This document shows, one piece after another, positions 12,692 to 24,102 of a stretch of 64,000 nt of DNA (positions within the stretch are counted from its first letter, which is position 1; each line of letters begins with the position of its first letter). Below the pieces are notes generated by a model that saw only the letters and a program-made list of their open reading frames with translations, had not been told where the DNA came from and did no database searches. A program made the translations under genes and the position numbers. The stretch covers positions 23,587,622-23,651,621 of the forward strand of contig CM064417.1 of NCBI GenBank assembly GCA_032690845.1. The letters are read 5' to 3'. Source of the stretch: Eleusine coracana subsp. coracana (taxonomy: Eukaryota > Streptophyta > Magnoliopsida > Poales > Poaceae).

Positions 12692-13739
12692 TTATACGTA
12701 GAACCTTCGAAGATTGTCCGTGTTCCAAGAATGCGGCAACTCTTCTCCTTGCGAAGTCTAGAGTCTGTATGTTCCGGGCCTATTTGATTTTGCCACAATG
12801 TATGGGCCCTCCCACTTTGACTCTAGCTGACCTTTGCTTTCTGTTCTGGGGCTTCGGAGTAGGACTAGGTCTCCTAGTGCGTAGGCTCGGGCTATGACTT
12901 TTTGATCCCTCCAGTGGCGTGTTTCCGATTGGTACTTTTCTAGGTTGACAACTGCATCCAGCCTATCGACTTCCATCAGATCCTTTGATTCATCCTCTGC
13001 CGGCTGTGACGATTTTGCATTGGAGGTTTTAGGACTTTGCCTCTTCCCCGTAGAGTAGCCTGAAGGGTGAATATTTGATTGCTCTAGTTTCGGTCATGTT
13101 ATGCGACCAGATGACCCTTGGCAATTCTTCTGCCCATTTTCCTTTCCTGTCATCGAGGAGTATCTTTTTGATTGCCTAGAATATAAGGTTGTTTGCCCTT
13201 TCGTCTGCTCCATTTGACTGGGCGTGCTATACTGACGCGAAGTCAACTTTTGTTCCTATGGAGTGACAGAACTCTTTGAACATGTCATTCTCGAATTGTT
13301 TTCCATTGTCGACTGTTATGTCTGTTGGCACTCCGAAGTGGCAGACAACATTTTGCCAAAAGAACTTTCTGATCATTGCTGCCGAGATGTTTGTGATTGG
13401 TTTTGCTTCGATCCATTTGGTGAAATATTCTAGCGCTACAACTGCCCACTTATAATTCCCCGGTGCTGTGGGTAAGGGTCCGACGATGTCGATTCCCTAG
13501 CGTTGTAGAGACCATGGTGGGGCTATGAGTTGCGTTGGCTGCGAGGGTGCTGACTACCTATTTGAGATTTTTTGGCAGGCTTCACACTTAGTTACTATTT
13601 CTACGGCGTCCTTGACCATGGTTGGCCAAAAGAAACCTTGCCTAACCGCTTTTGCAGCTAGTGGCCGAGGTCCAATATGCACTCCGCAGATTCCCTTGTG
13701 CACTTCGCTGAGTAGCTGAGTGCCTTCCATTCTGCTCAC
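12692..13739 (-). pseudogene. Integrase of the Tat-type element (broken)
   Basis: From 13,739 the minus strand gives an HHCC zinc domain: HKGICGVH, then CEAC. Between about 13,510 and 13,130 the D-D-E core can be read as GIDIVGPLP, TVDNGKQFE and QSNGADERAN, with stops inside. The C-terminal GPY/F module KWEGPYIV lies near 12,810. The tail LPHSWNTDNLRRFYV ends near 12,692 after one more stop. The intact protein would insert cDNA into the chromosome; this copy cannot. Confidence 0.82.
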
Positions 13740-13801
13740 ACACTTGAGTAGTGGAGCAAAAATTCATAACTTATACAGCTGTCCCTCGATGATTTTGTAG
13801 T

Positions 13802-15679
13802 TCATGGCCCTTTGCTGCATTCTTTGAGCCTCTGACTCGGTGTCTGGCTCATACAAACCTTAAGATACGTGATGATTTGAGTTCTCCGGTCTTCGTTGGT
13901 TATTGCGTGTATTTGCTTGGGGTCCGGGAGGGCTACTTGGATCGAGGGTTCTGTGATTGTTTGGAAGAACACATCCTGTGGTATTGCCTCCTGCCTTGCT
14001 GCCAACTTGGCGAGTTCATCTGCCTCCATGTTAAATTTTCTCTCGATATACTGTATATCGAAGCCTTTAAAATACTTTTCCATACTTCGGATGGTGCTGT
14101 GGTATTTCTCAAGCAAGGGGTCCCGGGTTGTGAATTCCTTGTCGTATTGACTTTCCACGATCTTGGAATCTGTTTTGATTCTGCACCTTTGGACTCGGAG
14201 TGCTCTTAATTTTTTGAGCCCCAGCAGTACTACCTCATACTCTGCTATGTTATTGGTGCACTTGTCCGTTTGCTTGTAGAACTCTAGCCTTGCGGCGTCC
14301 TTCATTTTCTCGCCTGCGGGTGAGGTGACTACTGCTGCTATTCCTGCCCCGGCCAATCCTCAAGCCCCGTCACAATCCATTGTCCATTCTGGTTCAGACC
14401 ATGCTTGATTTTTTACTAGTTGCGGAGCTGTCCAATCTGCTATTAAGTCAGCGAGCACCTGAGACATGAATGCACTGCTCTTCTCGAAGTCTATTACATG
14501 CTTCGAGAGTTCCATGGCCCATTTGCCGATTGTTCCCGAGGCTTCTCGGTTGCCAAATATTTCATTAAGTGGCTGGTTGGTGAGTCCTTTGATGTGGTGA
14601 GCCTCAAAATAATGTCGTAGCTTTCTGGAAGCCATGACTACTGCGTACGCGATTTTTTCCATCTCAGAGTACTCCTTCTTGCAGACAGACAGTTCCTCGC
14701 TGACGTAGTACACCGGTAATTGCACCAAGAATTCCTTCGGCTCCCCTTTGACTGTCTTGATTATTTTATTTTCCTGTACGAGGACTGCACTTAGCGCCGA
14801 ATGAGACGCAGCCACATACAACAACAGAACAGCCCCTGGCTCTGGGTTGGTGAGTTTTGATTGCCTTTCAAGGTAGTTTTCTAACTCTACGAAGGCTCTT
14901 TGCTGCTCTGGACCTAATTCGAAGGGTTGGGCCCCTCGGAGCGTTTGGAAGAAGGGCAAGCTTCTCTCGGCTGATCTGGATATGAAGTGATTTAGTGCGG
15001 CCATTCTGCCTGTTAGTTTCTGCACGTCTTTTCGGCACTGGGGCTCTTGCATTTGGATGATTGCTTTGATTTTATCTGGGTTGGCTTCGATGCCTTCGGC
15101 TGACACCAAACAACCAAGTACTCTTCCTTTCCTGATGCCGAAAACACACTTCTCCGGATTCAGTTTTAACCTGGCTGCTCGGAGGTTTGCAAATGTTTCC
15201 GCGAGGTCTGAGATGTGGCTGCCTTTTGCTTTAATTGCTACTATAATATCGTCCACAAAAGCGTGCATGCTTTTTCCAAACTTCTGAGTCATGCAGCAAA
15301 ATGTAGGGCCGGCATTTTTCAATCCCTCGGGCATTCTCACGAAACAGTAAGTACCGAATGGTATGATGAAACTTGTTTTTTCCTCATCCTCCCTCCTTAG
15401 CCATATCTGATGGTAGCCGGAGAAGAAGTCGAGCAGTGACAACAGCTCGCTCCCAGCTGCTGCGTCCACGATTTTGTCGATTCGAGGCAGCGGGAAGTCA
15501 TCTTTGGGGCAAGCTTTGTTGAGATCTGTGAAATCTATGCACATTCTCCACTTCCCATTCTTTTTCTTTACCATTACGCAGTTTGCCAGCCAAGATAGAT
15601 ATTTGACTTTGCGGATAACGGAGCCATCGAGGAGCCGATGGACTTCCGCTCTGATAGCTTCTGTTATTTCATCTGACAT
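13802..15679 (-). pseudogene. Reverse transcriptase, RNase H and archaeal-type RNase H of the Tat element
   Basis: The first open stretch (15,679-14,360) holds reverse transcriptase motifs WRMCIDFTDLNKACPKD, LLDFFSGYHQI and the catalytic AFVDDIIV (F-x-D-D). An RNase H with YVAASHSALSAVLVQE follows. A single in-frame stop at 14,360-14,362 sits just after MDCDGA. The next stretch (14,356-13,802) is a second RNase H with AEYEVVLLGL, TDSKIV and ADELAKLA carrying the acidic residues. These enzymes would copy RNA into DNA and remove the template. The same frame continues through the stop, so decay is modest here. The dual RNase H supports Tat placement. Confidence 0.88.
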
Positions 15680-15682
15680 CTT

Positions 15683-17314
15683 TGTTGGTCGTATCTACGC
15701 ATCTACTTATATACCGTAAGAGAACGTTGTACGATTATAGCACTTTTTCCCTTGAATTGAGTATTCCAAGGTTTATCGAATCCACTAGGACCTTAGGGAT
15801 TTATTAAACAAAGTTAACAGTAAAAGATCTAGTCAAGGCTACTATCAAGGTCAGGTTGCCTGAGGGGAGACTGGCCACAAAGGTGCGCCAGATAGTAAAT
15901 CTGTCGTTGCGTCGATCGGCGCAGGAGTCGAGCCGATCGGCACACTAGTGAAACTAAGTCAAAGTGCGCGAGATCTATTAAATCTGGGGTTGCGCCGATC
16001 GGCACACGAGTCGAGCTGATCGGCACACTAGTGAATCTAAGCCAAAGTTGTTGCGCCGATCGGTGCAGGGGTTGAGCCGATCGGCACACCAGTGAGTCTA
16101 AGCCAAAGTGTTCTACATCTTGTAAACCTATGCTGGTAAGTGAGTAGCCAGATATTTACTAGTGAGATCGTAACCAGAAAGTCTAATTGAATAGCATCAT
16201 AATGGGTAATTACATAAATCAACGAAAACCTATAATGAGTAAGACCACCCTGCTTTCTGAGCGGCTCCCGATTTATCGCTGCCGAGAGGAAACCCTTAAT
16301 CGCGCGAGTATCTTACCCTACTCGATTATCCAATAGTGCAACGCAGGCTTAGTGCGGTCACCGCTAAACCACACTACTGGCATCATCAAGCAACCATAAT
16401 CAATACAATGTCCGAATACTATCCTAATCACCACGATTAAGATAATATCTACTTACTTAGCCTAGAACTAAGCAATTGGAATAAGCACATGCATGATTAT
16501 AGAATCAAGATAGACAAACCACCAAAACCATCATCAACATATTCAATCATCCTTGAGATACATAGAGTAAGATTCATCCCCGTCGAGACGGCCTACCTTG
16601 ACGGATCAACTCTTGACTCCAATAGTTCTTGAAACTCAACTAGAGACCTATTCTAACGGGGCAAGACCCGGTGGCTCTAACTCACGGATCTGGTGTCCCT
16701 CTCTCGCCTCTCCTTTCTATGGCGAGGCTTTACAAGTATTTATAGGGGTTCTACTCGTAAAGGACTCGGTTTTTAGCAAACAAGGCGGTTGCGCCGATCG
16801 GCGCAGGATTGCGTCGATCGGTGCAAGCCGTGTCTTCTCTGATTTCCTCCCCGAGTCGGTTCCTCTGTCTTCCACAGCTGCCATATGGGCCTTTTCCTTC
16901 GAGATAAAGTCTTGTACTGCATGTTAAGATCTTGGAGTTCCATAAATCTTCTTGAAGTTCCATAATTCTTCTTAGACAAATATCTTCAAGTGTCTTGCAC
17001 AGATAAACTTCCATAAACATGTGGAATGGGCCTCGGACACTTCTGCGGGTCAAAACACCCTTTGGGCCGATCGGCTCATGGACTACGCCGATCGGCGCAC
17101 TGGGCTTCTTCAGTGCTTCTCGTCGGTTCTGGACTTCTGTCCTCTCCATCATCGCATTAATCACCAATTTTACCTGTTTCTGCAATAAAGCTCCAAAACA
17201 ACGCATATACAAATATATAGGCAATATCACAGGTAAATGGCCTAAATTAGTATCAATTATGCTCTAATTGGGACAATATTCACATATAAAAGGGGCACTT
17301 AGGAAGTGCCAACA
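15683..17314 (-). repeat. 3' LTR of Athila-like element 1
   Basis: It is nearly the same as the copy at 24,103-25,739 with scattered substitutions. Five palindrome pairs are at the equivalent places: 15,914/15,935, 15,997/16,018, 16,058/16,079, 16,796/16,816 and 17,069/17,090 (spacings 21, 21, 21, 20, 21 bp). Confidence 0.92.
15905..16091. repeat. Cluster of six palindromes (three pairs) in element 1 LTR
   Basis: Pairs centred at 15,914/15,935, 15,997/16,018 and 16,058/16,079 all have 21-bp steps. The pairs themselves are separated by near-identical linker sequence, so the cluster grew by local duplication. In element orientation the spacer within a pair reads GACTCCT or a close variant. Confidence 0.9.
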
Positions 17315-17353
17315 GTTCCTCCACACTTAAACCTTTGCTCATCTCGAGTAAAG
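17315..17353 (-). other. LTR-proximal stem-loop plus polypurine tract, element 1
   Basis: On the minus strand CTTTACTC-GAGAT-GAGCAAAG (one mismatch) is followed by AAGTGTGGAGGAAC, directly next to the 3' LTR. This is the position of the plus-strand primer. Confidence 0.65.
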
Positions 17354-18928
17354 TAAAAGAAAGAAAAATCGAAAAACATACTCTTTCTATCATAAGAGAT
17401 ATCTCAAATCAGCAAATGTTGAGCATTGTTCTATTCTGGTGTATTTCATATTAGTATTCAGCAAAATAGATCAAATATGGGCATAAGCTTAAAGTTCTCC
17501 CTAAAGCAAAAGATCATGTCCAATTCATAAATTATAACTTTTCCACACATGAGAATCACTTAAAAGATTGTTGTGAACATAGAGAATCTATCTTCCAAAT
17601 AATCCAAGGTAACAACTCATCTTTCAAATCACTCAACCTATATCTACATCATAATGATCAAATAATATTAGTGTAAGGCTTATATGAGTAGCTAGGTGAG
17701 GTAATTCAAGGATTGCAAACTGAAATCAATAATATATTGTAAAGCTAGGAGATTATTCTTTGTCGGAATTATAGAAACTTATCAAGATGGCAATTAAGAA
17801 AGAAAAATTTAAGAAAGGACTCAGACTTTGGATATGTGGACATGTGCATAGCAAAAATTTGATCTTGGAAGATTGCACATGGTTGGAATGATTCATGGCT
17901 ATATTGAATTTTGAGAATAAGCATGTCATATACCATCCCCCCACACTTAAAATTTTGCTAGTCCCTTAGCAAATAGTAGAGTTTTTCTCTTTTTTTTCAC
18001 CATCTCTGCTGCGCCGATCGGCTCAGGGTGTCCGATCGGCTCTCAACCCAAATTTACCAACATTTGTTGGTATTTGATTTGTCTGGCTTCAACATTTATT
18101 CAAGAATTAAATATAGCCAGAAATATAGGATGTGGTCAAGGAATGATACTCAACAAGATGTCTTGGGTTTATGGTAGTGTACTCAGCAGAATTGAATTTT
18201 TTCATGAGTAATTTCAAGGCTAGAAAAAGATACACAAAGAATTGCCATCTTAATAAAGTTCATACCAAAAAGAATTAAATCCTAACCGAACTCAACCATC
18301 AATTTAATGTTTATCTACATATCAATGGTTCATGAGTATTGTTCAAAATATGGCATTGGTAGGTAAGGATCTTGAAAAATAATAAATTCTAAAGTTCACA
18401 ACATGAAAATTTATTTTTGAAAAGATTGGTACTAAGTTATCATTACAAACTAGACAACACAAATGAAGCACATGGGTACTCAAAATTGCTCCACATAAGA
18501 TATATTTGTCGAATAATCATTAAGTGTAAGTTCGAAATTTTATTCAATGCTCAACACTATTTGATCTTCATCAACACTTTTCAAGAAAGAATAAATAATT
18601 TAATTCTCCTAATAGAGCATAACCGCCAACATTATATTAAGATTGAGACTTGAATACATGATGATGATTTTTGCACACACTTCATGAAAATAAAACTACT
18701 ACTAACACACTTGCATGAAAATAAACACACCCGATACATGGTTTCCCAACCCGCTCACCCACACATAAGTAAATAAAGAAAAGACTGCAAAAGATAAAAG
18801 GAAACGCAAACCGGGAAACCAATACACGTGCCAACTCCTAGGCACTCTAGTCTTCTGAAAGTGGAGTCGGTGGCTGATCGAAGCCATAGCACCACGCCTT
18901 GAGTCGCTCGAACTCCTCCACCATCGCA
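17354..18928 (-). other. 3' untranslated region of element 1
   Basis: AT-rich sequence between ORF3 and the 3' LTR with no credible ORF. It contains one palindrome pair at 18,016/18,034, the only pair with an 18-bp spacing, and the internal polypurine module. Confidence 0.7.
17933..17973 (-). other. Internal stem-loop plus polypurine module, element 1
   Basis: On the minus strand TTTGCTA-AGGGAC-TAGCAAA forms a 7-bp stem with a 6-nt loop, then AAGTGTGGGGGGATGG follows. The same arrangement abuts the 3' LTR and recurs twice in element 2. Confidence 0.6.
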
Positions 18929-20410
18929 TCATGGTTGTACCTCCATTGGGATGTGGCCTCCTCCACACATGGGCACGAAAAAGTTTGCACCGGGCACAGG
19001 AGGCACCACTGGTACACGCCCTTGGTGCCTGTAGTCAATGCCCGCGCTGCAGAAGGGTGCGCCGATCGGCACATCGCCTACGCCGATTGGCGTAGAGGGC
19101 TGTGAACCGCCCGCTGCGTCGCTCCACCCTGACTGGTACTGCTGGTACTCCTGGCGTGACCCCCAGGAGTCCCACCCAACGCCGGCTGCTGTAGATGTGT
19201 CCGGCTGTCGAACCCGCCCACGGCGGTCCTTGAGAACTCGGCCCCCCTCCAAGAGACCTTCCTCAAGCCAATTTCCTCCCTCCAGCTTACGAGGGAGAAA
19301 AACTCCTAGCTCCGCACACAAGAGCTTTACGTTGGTGCCACTGACATGGAAGCCGGCGCGAACACTTCCTGTGACAATATTGCCATGAGTCATATTCTCG
19401 CCGATCTCCGTTGCGCACTCGCACTTGTCATCGTGCCCTCCCGGTCCGTCGCTGTCGCAAACGAGGGCTGCTAGGCGTTGAAGATAGGCCCCGAAGGCCA
19501 ACTTCTTGCTTGCCTTGCCCCTCTTGTCGAGCCAACCCCACACCATCACCGACATGGGATTGCAATGAGACGGACTCATGATGGCGTTGAAGAGCCACCG
19601 CAAGTCAGCATCAGTGACATTGCTGGAGTCGACCTTGTCGCCTATGCGCGCTGCCAACGACCAATGGAAGACTTGAATGGTCGGGTTGCGGATGTTGCCG
19701 CGCTTCATTTCTTCTACAAACGAGAACTGCCTCCAAAAGGAGTCCAACTCCCCACATCCCAGGATGCCGGCGACGTAGGCGTCGGCGTCTAAGCCGAAGG
19801 CTTGAGCTGCCGCCTCCATGGTCACCGTGTGGCTGATGTTGCGGCCGCTAAAGTTTACGGCATCACTACTGTCTTCGACGGTGCCAAGCCTCATCGTAGA
19901 GGCAACCTCGGTGACGACATCGAGGTTGTATTCCATGGGCAGGAGGTGAAAATCCACCCAGTGGAGATTGTCTAGCATCCTCCTTAAATCTTCCCACATA
20001 TCAATCGAGGTGAGGAAGGTCTCGTCCAAGTCAAAGTTGGGGACGAACCTTCCCCTCACCGCGAGATAGTGCCACTGTTCCTCCGCACTCAGGAGGGTGA
20101 AGCCCTCCTCCACCGTGCCTGGCATGAATGCCGGTGGTGGTGTTGATGTGGGAACCCCACGGCTTGCTGCTGTTTGGCTCCTCATAGCACGCCCCATTGG
20201 AAGAGACGCGCCGGAGACGGAGTGGCGGGCACGGACTTCGTATGTCGCCACCGCCGAGCTGGTGGATGCACCACCCACCGACATGTCATCGTGAGCATCA
20301 GAGCCACCCCTCGTCGAGGAGTTACTGCTCGACTCGCTCCTACCGCCGAAACTGCTCCCCCAGCGCAGCCTCTTGCCCAACTTGCCGACGGAGGAGCGGA
20401 GACGATCCAT
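18929..20410 (-). CDS. ORF3 of Athila-like element 1, uninterrupted, function unknown
   Basis: A 493-codon open frame starts MDRLRSSVGKLGKRLRW and lies between the protease spacer and the 3' LTR, where Athila elements carry a third, env-like or otherwise unassigned ORF. The N-terminus (about residues 1-90) is Ser/Arg rich and basic. The middle has VFHWSLAARIGDKVDSSNVT and ADLRWLFNAIMSP, a segment I associate with plant transposon proteins of unknown role. No clear signal peptide or membrane segment is evident. A palindrome pair (19,064/19,085) is read in frame as two PIG segments near the C-terminus. It is the only long intact frame in this element, which hints at selection or helper use. Whether it is host derived, env-like or DNA binding is open. 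Confidence 0.6.
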   Translation of the reverse strand: MDRLRSSVGKLGKRLRWGSSFGGRSESSSNSSTRGGSDAHDDMSVGGASTSSAVATYEVRARHSVSGASLPMGRAMRSQTAASRGVPTSTPPPAFMPGTVEEGFTLLSAEEQWHYLAVRGRFVPNFDLDETFLTSIDMWEDLRRMLDNLHWVDFHLLPMEYNLDVVTEVASTMRLGTVEDSSDAVNFSGRNISHTVTMEAAAQAFGLDADAYVAGILGCGELDSFWRQFSFVEEMKRGNIRNPTIQVFHWSLAARIGDKVDSSNVTDADLRWLFNAIMSPSHCNPMSVMVWGWLDKRGKASKKLAFGAYLQRLAALVCDSDGPGGHDDKCECATEIGENMTHGNIVTGSVRAGFHVSGTNVKLLCAELGVFLPRKLEGGNWLEEGLLEGGRVLKDRRGRVRQPDTSTAAGVGWDSWGSRQEYQQYQSGWSDAAGGSQPSTPIGVGDVPIGAPFCSAGIDYRHQGRVPVVPPVPGANFFVPMCGGGHIPMEVQP

Positions 20411-21647
20411 CTACGAGGAATACGAAACATGTGCGAGATCGTGGGTAGTGAGGAAGGTGGAGAGATTACCGGGATGGTGTGCCGAATGGGGGCATCTGGC
20501 CTCCCTTTTATACTGTGGGAAACTTCCAGGAGAAGGAACCGACATAAAATTTCAAAATTTGAGAGTGCACCGATCGGCACGGATACTGCGCCGATCGGTA
20601 CAATTCAAATTTTGAAAGCTCTGACCACTCTGATGCTTGATTCCCCTCCTTCAAGTCGCTTCCTGGCACATCATGTTGGTTGGCAGGGGAACAGCACGGA
20701 ATCCTGATGTCTTGTTGGCGGCGCCAATCGGCACGGGCCCGTGCCGATCGGCGCGTCATCTCTTTTTCAGCTTTTGGTCAATTCCGTGTCTCCTCTGCAC
20801 TGCAGACCTGCATAATAATCATACCTGTTCCTCAAAATCAATGCCAGCCGCCTTTGTCGCCCATTGGGAACATCATGGGTACCCGCGCTGATCGGCGTAG
20901 TAGGGCGCCGAACGGCGCAAGTCCCTTGCACCTCGTCTTTAGGTCCAACGCTGATTCTGATGCCTCGTGTTCATCTCTTTCATCTAATTTCCACTTCTCC
21001 AATGTTCCTGTAGTATTGGCATACGTGTCTAGGCCCATCTGGTGACCGCGCCGATCGGCGCGACGTCCTTTTTTGCTTCTGGCCCCTCGCTTCTTCGCTA
21101 GATGTTGTCTTCATCCTTGAAAATAGCTCTATCTTCAAAAATTATTGTGCTGGTTTAGCACTTTTTCAGTTCTGGGCGTCGTCGGCCTTCTATCCTGGCT
21201 TGGGCAATACTGCGCTGATCGGCGCAGATGTGCGCCGATCGATGCAAGCTCTGTTCCTTCCTGTTTTTGGTCTTTTTTTTTATATTCCTGCATTGTTAGT
21301 CTATAGTATGTATATACACAGTTTTGCACGAATAAACAGACAACGCAAGAGCACACAAGAATTAAGCACACACTTTTCTAATTTTTTTATTTTATTCGGG
21401 AGATTATTTTTATCACAAGCAAGCAAATTTTAAAAACACCGGGTTGCCCTCCCAGCCAGCACTAATTAATTAAATGAAATGGGTTGTCCTCCCATAAGCA
21501 CTAAATAACTCCTAAATCCCCCGATCATTGGGTTGCCTCCCAAGAGCGCTCTAGTTATTTAAAGGTCAAAGAGCTCGACCTCGCCGCAAACAATCAATCC
21601 TTAGTGTCACGGTGCGGGATGTGAGGCCATGACACTACAAGGTTATC
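20411..21647. repeat. Spacer of element 1 in place of pol, palindrome rich
   Basis: The spacer has no recognisable coding domain. It holds palindrome pairs centred at 20,572/20,593, 20,726/20,746, 20,890/20,910 and 21,217/21,237 and a single one near 21,053. Spacings are 21, 20, 20 and 20 bp. The segment between protease and ORF3 is where reverse transcriptase to integrase should be. Confidence 0.8.
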
Positions 21648-22220
21648 TTATCTCCATGGTTCATATAGCTTGGACGAACTATCCATACATCCCCTCCAAT
21701 TACTTTCGACACCTCGATGCCACGGTGTCTTGTATCTCTTCACTTCATCAATAGCACGGCACTCTTCTCCCTTTGGCCGAAAGTTGAAAGAGTAGGGAGT
21801 CCCACTTATATCGAAGCTTATCTCACCACTCCCAACATCAATACTTGCCTTTGCTGTCCTCAAGAAAGGTCTGCCTAAGATCAACGGGGTCCTCGTCCTC
21901 TTATCCATGTCAAGCATAATAAAATCAACAGGGACGATATGATCTCCAATTTGAACAGGCACATCCTCAGCAATTCCATTAGGGAAGCGTACCAATTGAT
22001 CGGCTAACTCCAAATACATACCTATAGGCTCTAATTCAGGCAAATTGAGATTTGTGAATATATGACGGGGCATAACACTTACGCTTGCTCCAAGATCGCA
22101 CAAGCACCTATCAAATATCCTTGTTCCAATCATGCATTTGATGCTTGGTGATCCAGGGTTAGGTTTCTTCTCCAGTGCAACATCATTGATTGCCGCCGAT
22201 AGTTCCTTAGTGACCTTCAC
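21648..22220 (-). pseudogene. Aspartic protease domain of Athila-like element 1
   Basis: This is an open stretch of 190 codons in the same direction as gag. It has CDLGASVSVMPRHIF, where D-L-G-A is the retropepsin-like active site seen in plant Gypsy elements, and the later LILGRPFLRTAKASIDV with the conserved ILGRPFL. The family cuts the polyprotein. In a complete element reverse transcriptase would follow at once; here the frame ends at 21,648 and the next 1.2 kb has no pol domain. Confidence 0.82.
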
Positions 22221-22298
22221 AACTCCTCAGAAACTAGAGACTTCTTGTTTTGCTTCATGTCCTTAATGTACTTGGCATAGGTGGGAACTTGGATAGCG

Positions 22299-23985
22299 TC
22301 AACAAAAGCGACATTGATGTAAAGCTTCTTCATAATATCGACGAATCTTGCAAACCGCTCGTCGTGTTGTCGCACTCTTTCTGTCTTCGCCAGTAGTTTT
22401 CAGACCATGCTCTTTTGTCTCCATGCCCATTTTCAGAACAGAGAGGTCATCATCCTCCTTGCGCCGGTCGGCGCTTTCAGGGAGCCGATTGGCTCTTACA
22501 GGGTCGTCGTGCTGATCGGCGCTGGGCTTCTTTGCCCTCGTAGAGTGTTCTGGATCTTCTGTTTGTTTTCCTGATCGCGTAGCTATTGCCTTCAACTGTT
22601 CTGCAGACATTGTATTGCCAGGAATAGCCCCCTTATTGCCTTGAATGGCTTGCGATAGCTGTCCCATCTGTTGCTCCATAATCTTGGTATGCTTCAAAAT
22701 CTGTTTGTTGGAGCTCCCAATTTCTATCACCTTGTCATTAACTCTCTCGAGGACACGATCAATCTCCTTGAATCTATCTTGATTGTCCTTGTTGATCTTC
22801 TCTTGAGCTTGGAAGAACTCATGACATTGGAGACGAAGTGGGATAGAGTTTTGCATGGACGAACTAGGAGAGAAAGAACTCCTTTGTTGTTGATATTGGG
22901 GCTTCCATCCACTATTCTTCATATATTCTAACATCTTCATCTCTTCAAGGCAATCTTTCTACACATGACCAAATTCTCCACACTCACTACATGTTGAGCG
23001 TGATTCCGCCAGCTTGAGTGTCTCTTCCTTAGGGATATAAAGATTATTGTCCAACCTTCTTTGAATAGCATCAAGGCGATCTGTAATCAATTCTTCCTGA
23101 GTCTTCTCAATCACACTCTTCGCTACTCCTTTGAAGGTTGTAAATTCCTTGAGCTTCTCTCACCATCCCATGATTGATTTTCAACTAACAACTTGATCAA
23201 ATTCTTAGCTTTGATGGGGGGTTTTTGACATGAATGATCCTGCAGCTGAGGCGTCCAAATGTTGACGTGATAAAAGATTCAATCCTACGTAGAACTTCTC
23301 AACAACTTCTCCAACCGTCAGACCATGATGAGGGCATGCATCCATATGCTCATTGTATCTTTCCCATGCTTCTCCAATGCTCTCATCAATATTCTGTGTA
23401 AATCCAAGAATCTTATTTTTCAAAGCTTGAGTCTTACCGGGGGGGGGAGTATTTGGCCAAGAATTCAGCTGCTAATGTGTTCCACACCGTTTTCACTGTG
23501 TTTTCCAATCCATTGTACCATTGCTTGGGGCGTCCAACTAGAGAGAAGGGGAACAGCCGCACACGCGCTTGATCTCCTGTCAATCCCGCTATCTTGAATG
23601 TACTGCAAACTTCAAGGAAGTGTTGCAAGTGATGATTGGGATCTTCTGAACCTGTGAATGGTTGTTGTGCCACTATTCCAACATATCTCTCCAATTGATA
23701 TGGAAGTTGATCCTGAACTTCTTGGAAATCTGTCTTCACAATACTAGTCAATTGTGGCTTGAGACGATTAACCATAGGCACCTCTGCCATCTCCTCTTCT
23801 TCTTGCTCTTGAACTGAGTCTTCTATTGTGAATAATACTCGAGGTGTTGCGCGGACTGCTTCCAAATCTCCAAGTGACTTGCTTCTCTTCTCCGTTGTTC
23901 TCTTCTTGTGTAAGAGTCTTTCTGGATCATCGGCGTAATTAGAGGGTTTGTTTGACTTAGGACCGTACATAATTGTTAGTTTCAC
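22299..23985 (-). pseudogene. gag of Athila-like element 1 (frameshifted)
   Basis: Three open stretches (23,985-23,434, 23,423-23,205, 22,940-22,299) give a typical plant Gypsy Gag. It includes HHLQHFLEVCSTFKIAG, VGRPKQWYNGLENTV and then ESIGEAWERYNEHMDACPHH. The first break is at a run of nine G (plus strand) near 23,439, a usual place for slippage or an assembly error. One palindrome pair (22,466/22,487) lies inside the open frame and is read as ADRR/ANRL-type residues. The protein would form the particle; continuity is lost in this copy. Confidence 0.8.
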
Positions 23986-24070
23986 TTAACAGAATATAAG
24001 TACTAGATAGAAAAGTAAAGCATAATGACTAAATACTAATACATCAAACAATGTTTAAAAACCTGCTATG

Positions 24071-24090
24071 GTCGCCGGCAACGGCGCTAG
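24071..24090 (-). other. Primer binding site of element 1 (tRNA-Asp type)
   Basis: The minus strand reads CTAGCGCCGTTGCCGGCGAC, 12 bases inside the 5' LTR. It matches the Athila-type TGGCGCCGTTGCCGGGGA complement of tRNA-Asp with two changes. Element 2 has the perfect form at nearly the same distance (11 bases). Confidence 0.75.
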
Positions 24091-24102
24091 AAAATAGATG
24101 CT

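Noticed and set aside
15900..16100. Palindromes as restriction-modification or phage-type operator arrays
   Set aside because: The context is eukaryotic retrotransposons; the sites travel with two elements and are absent from their flanks.
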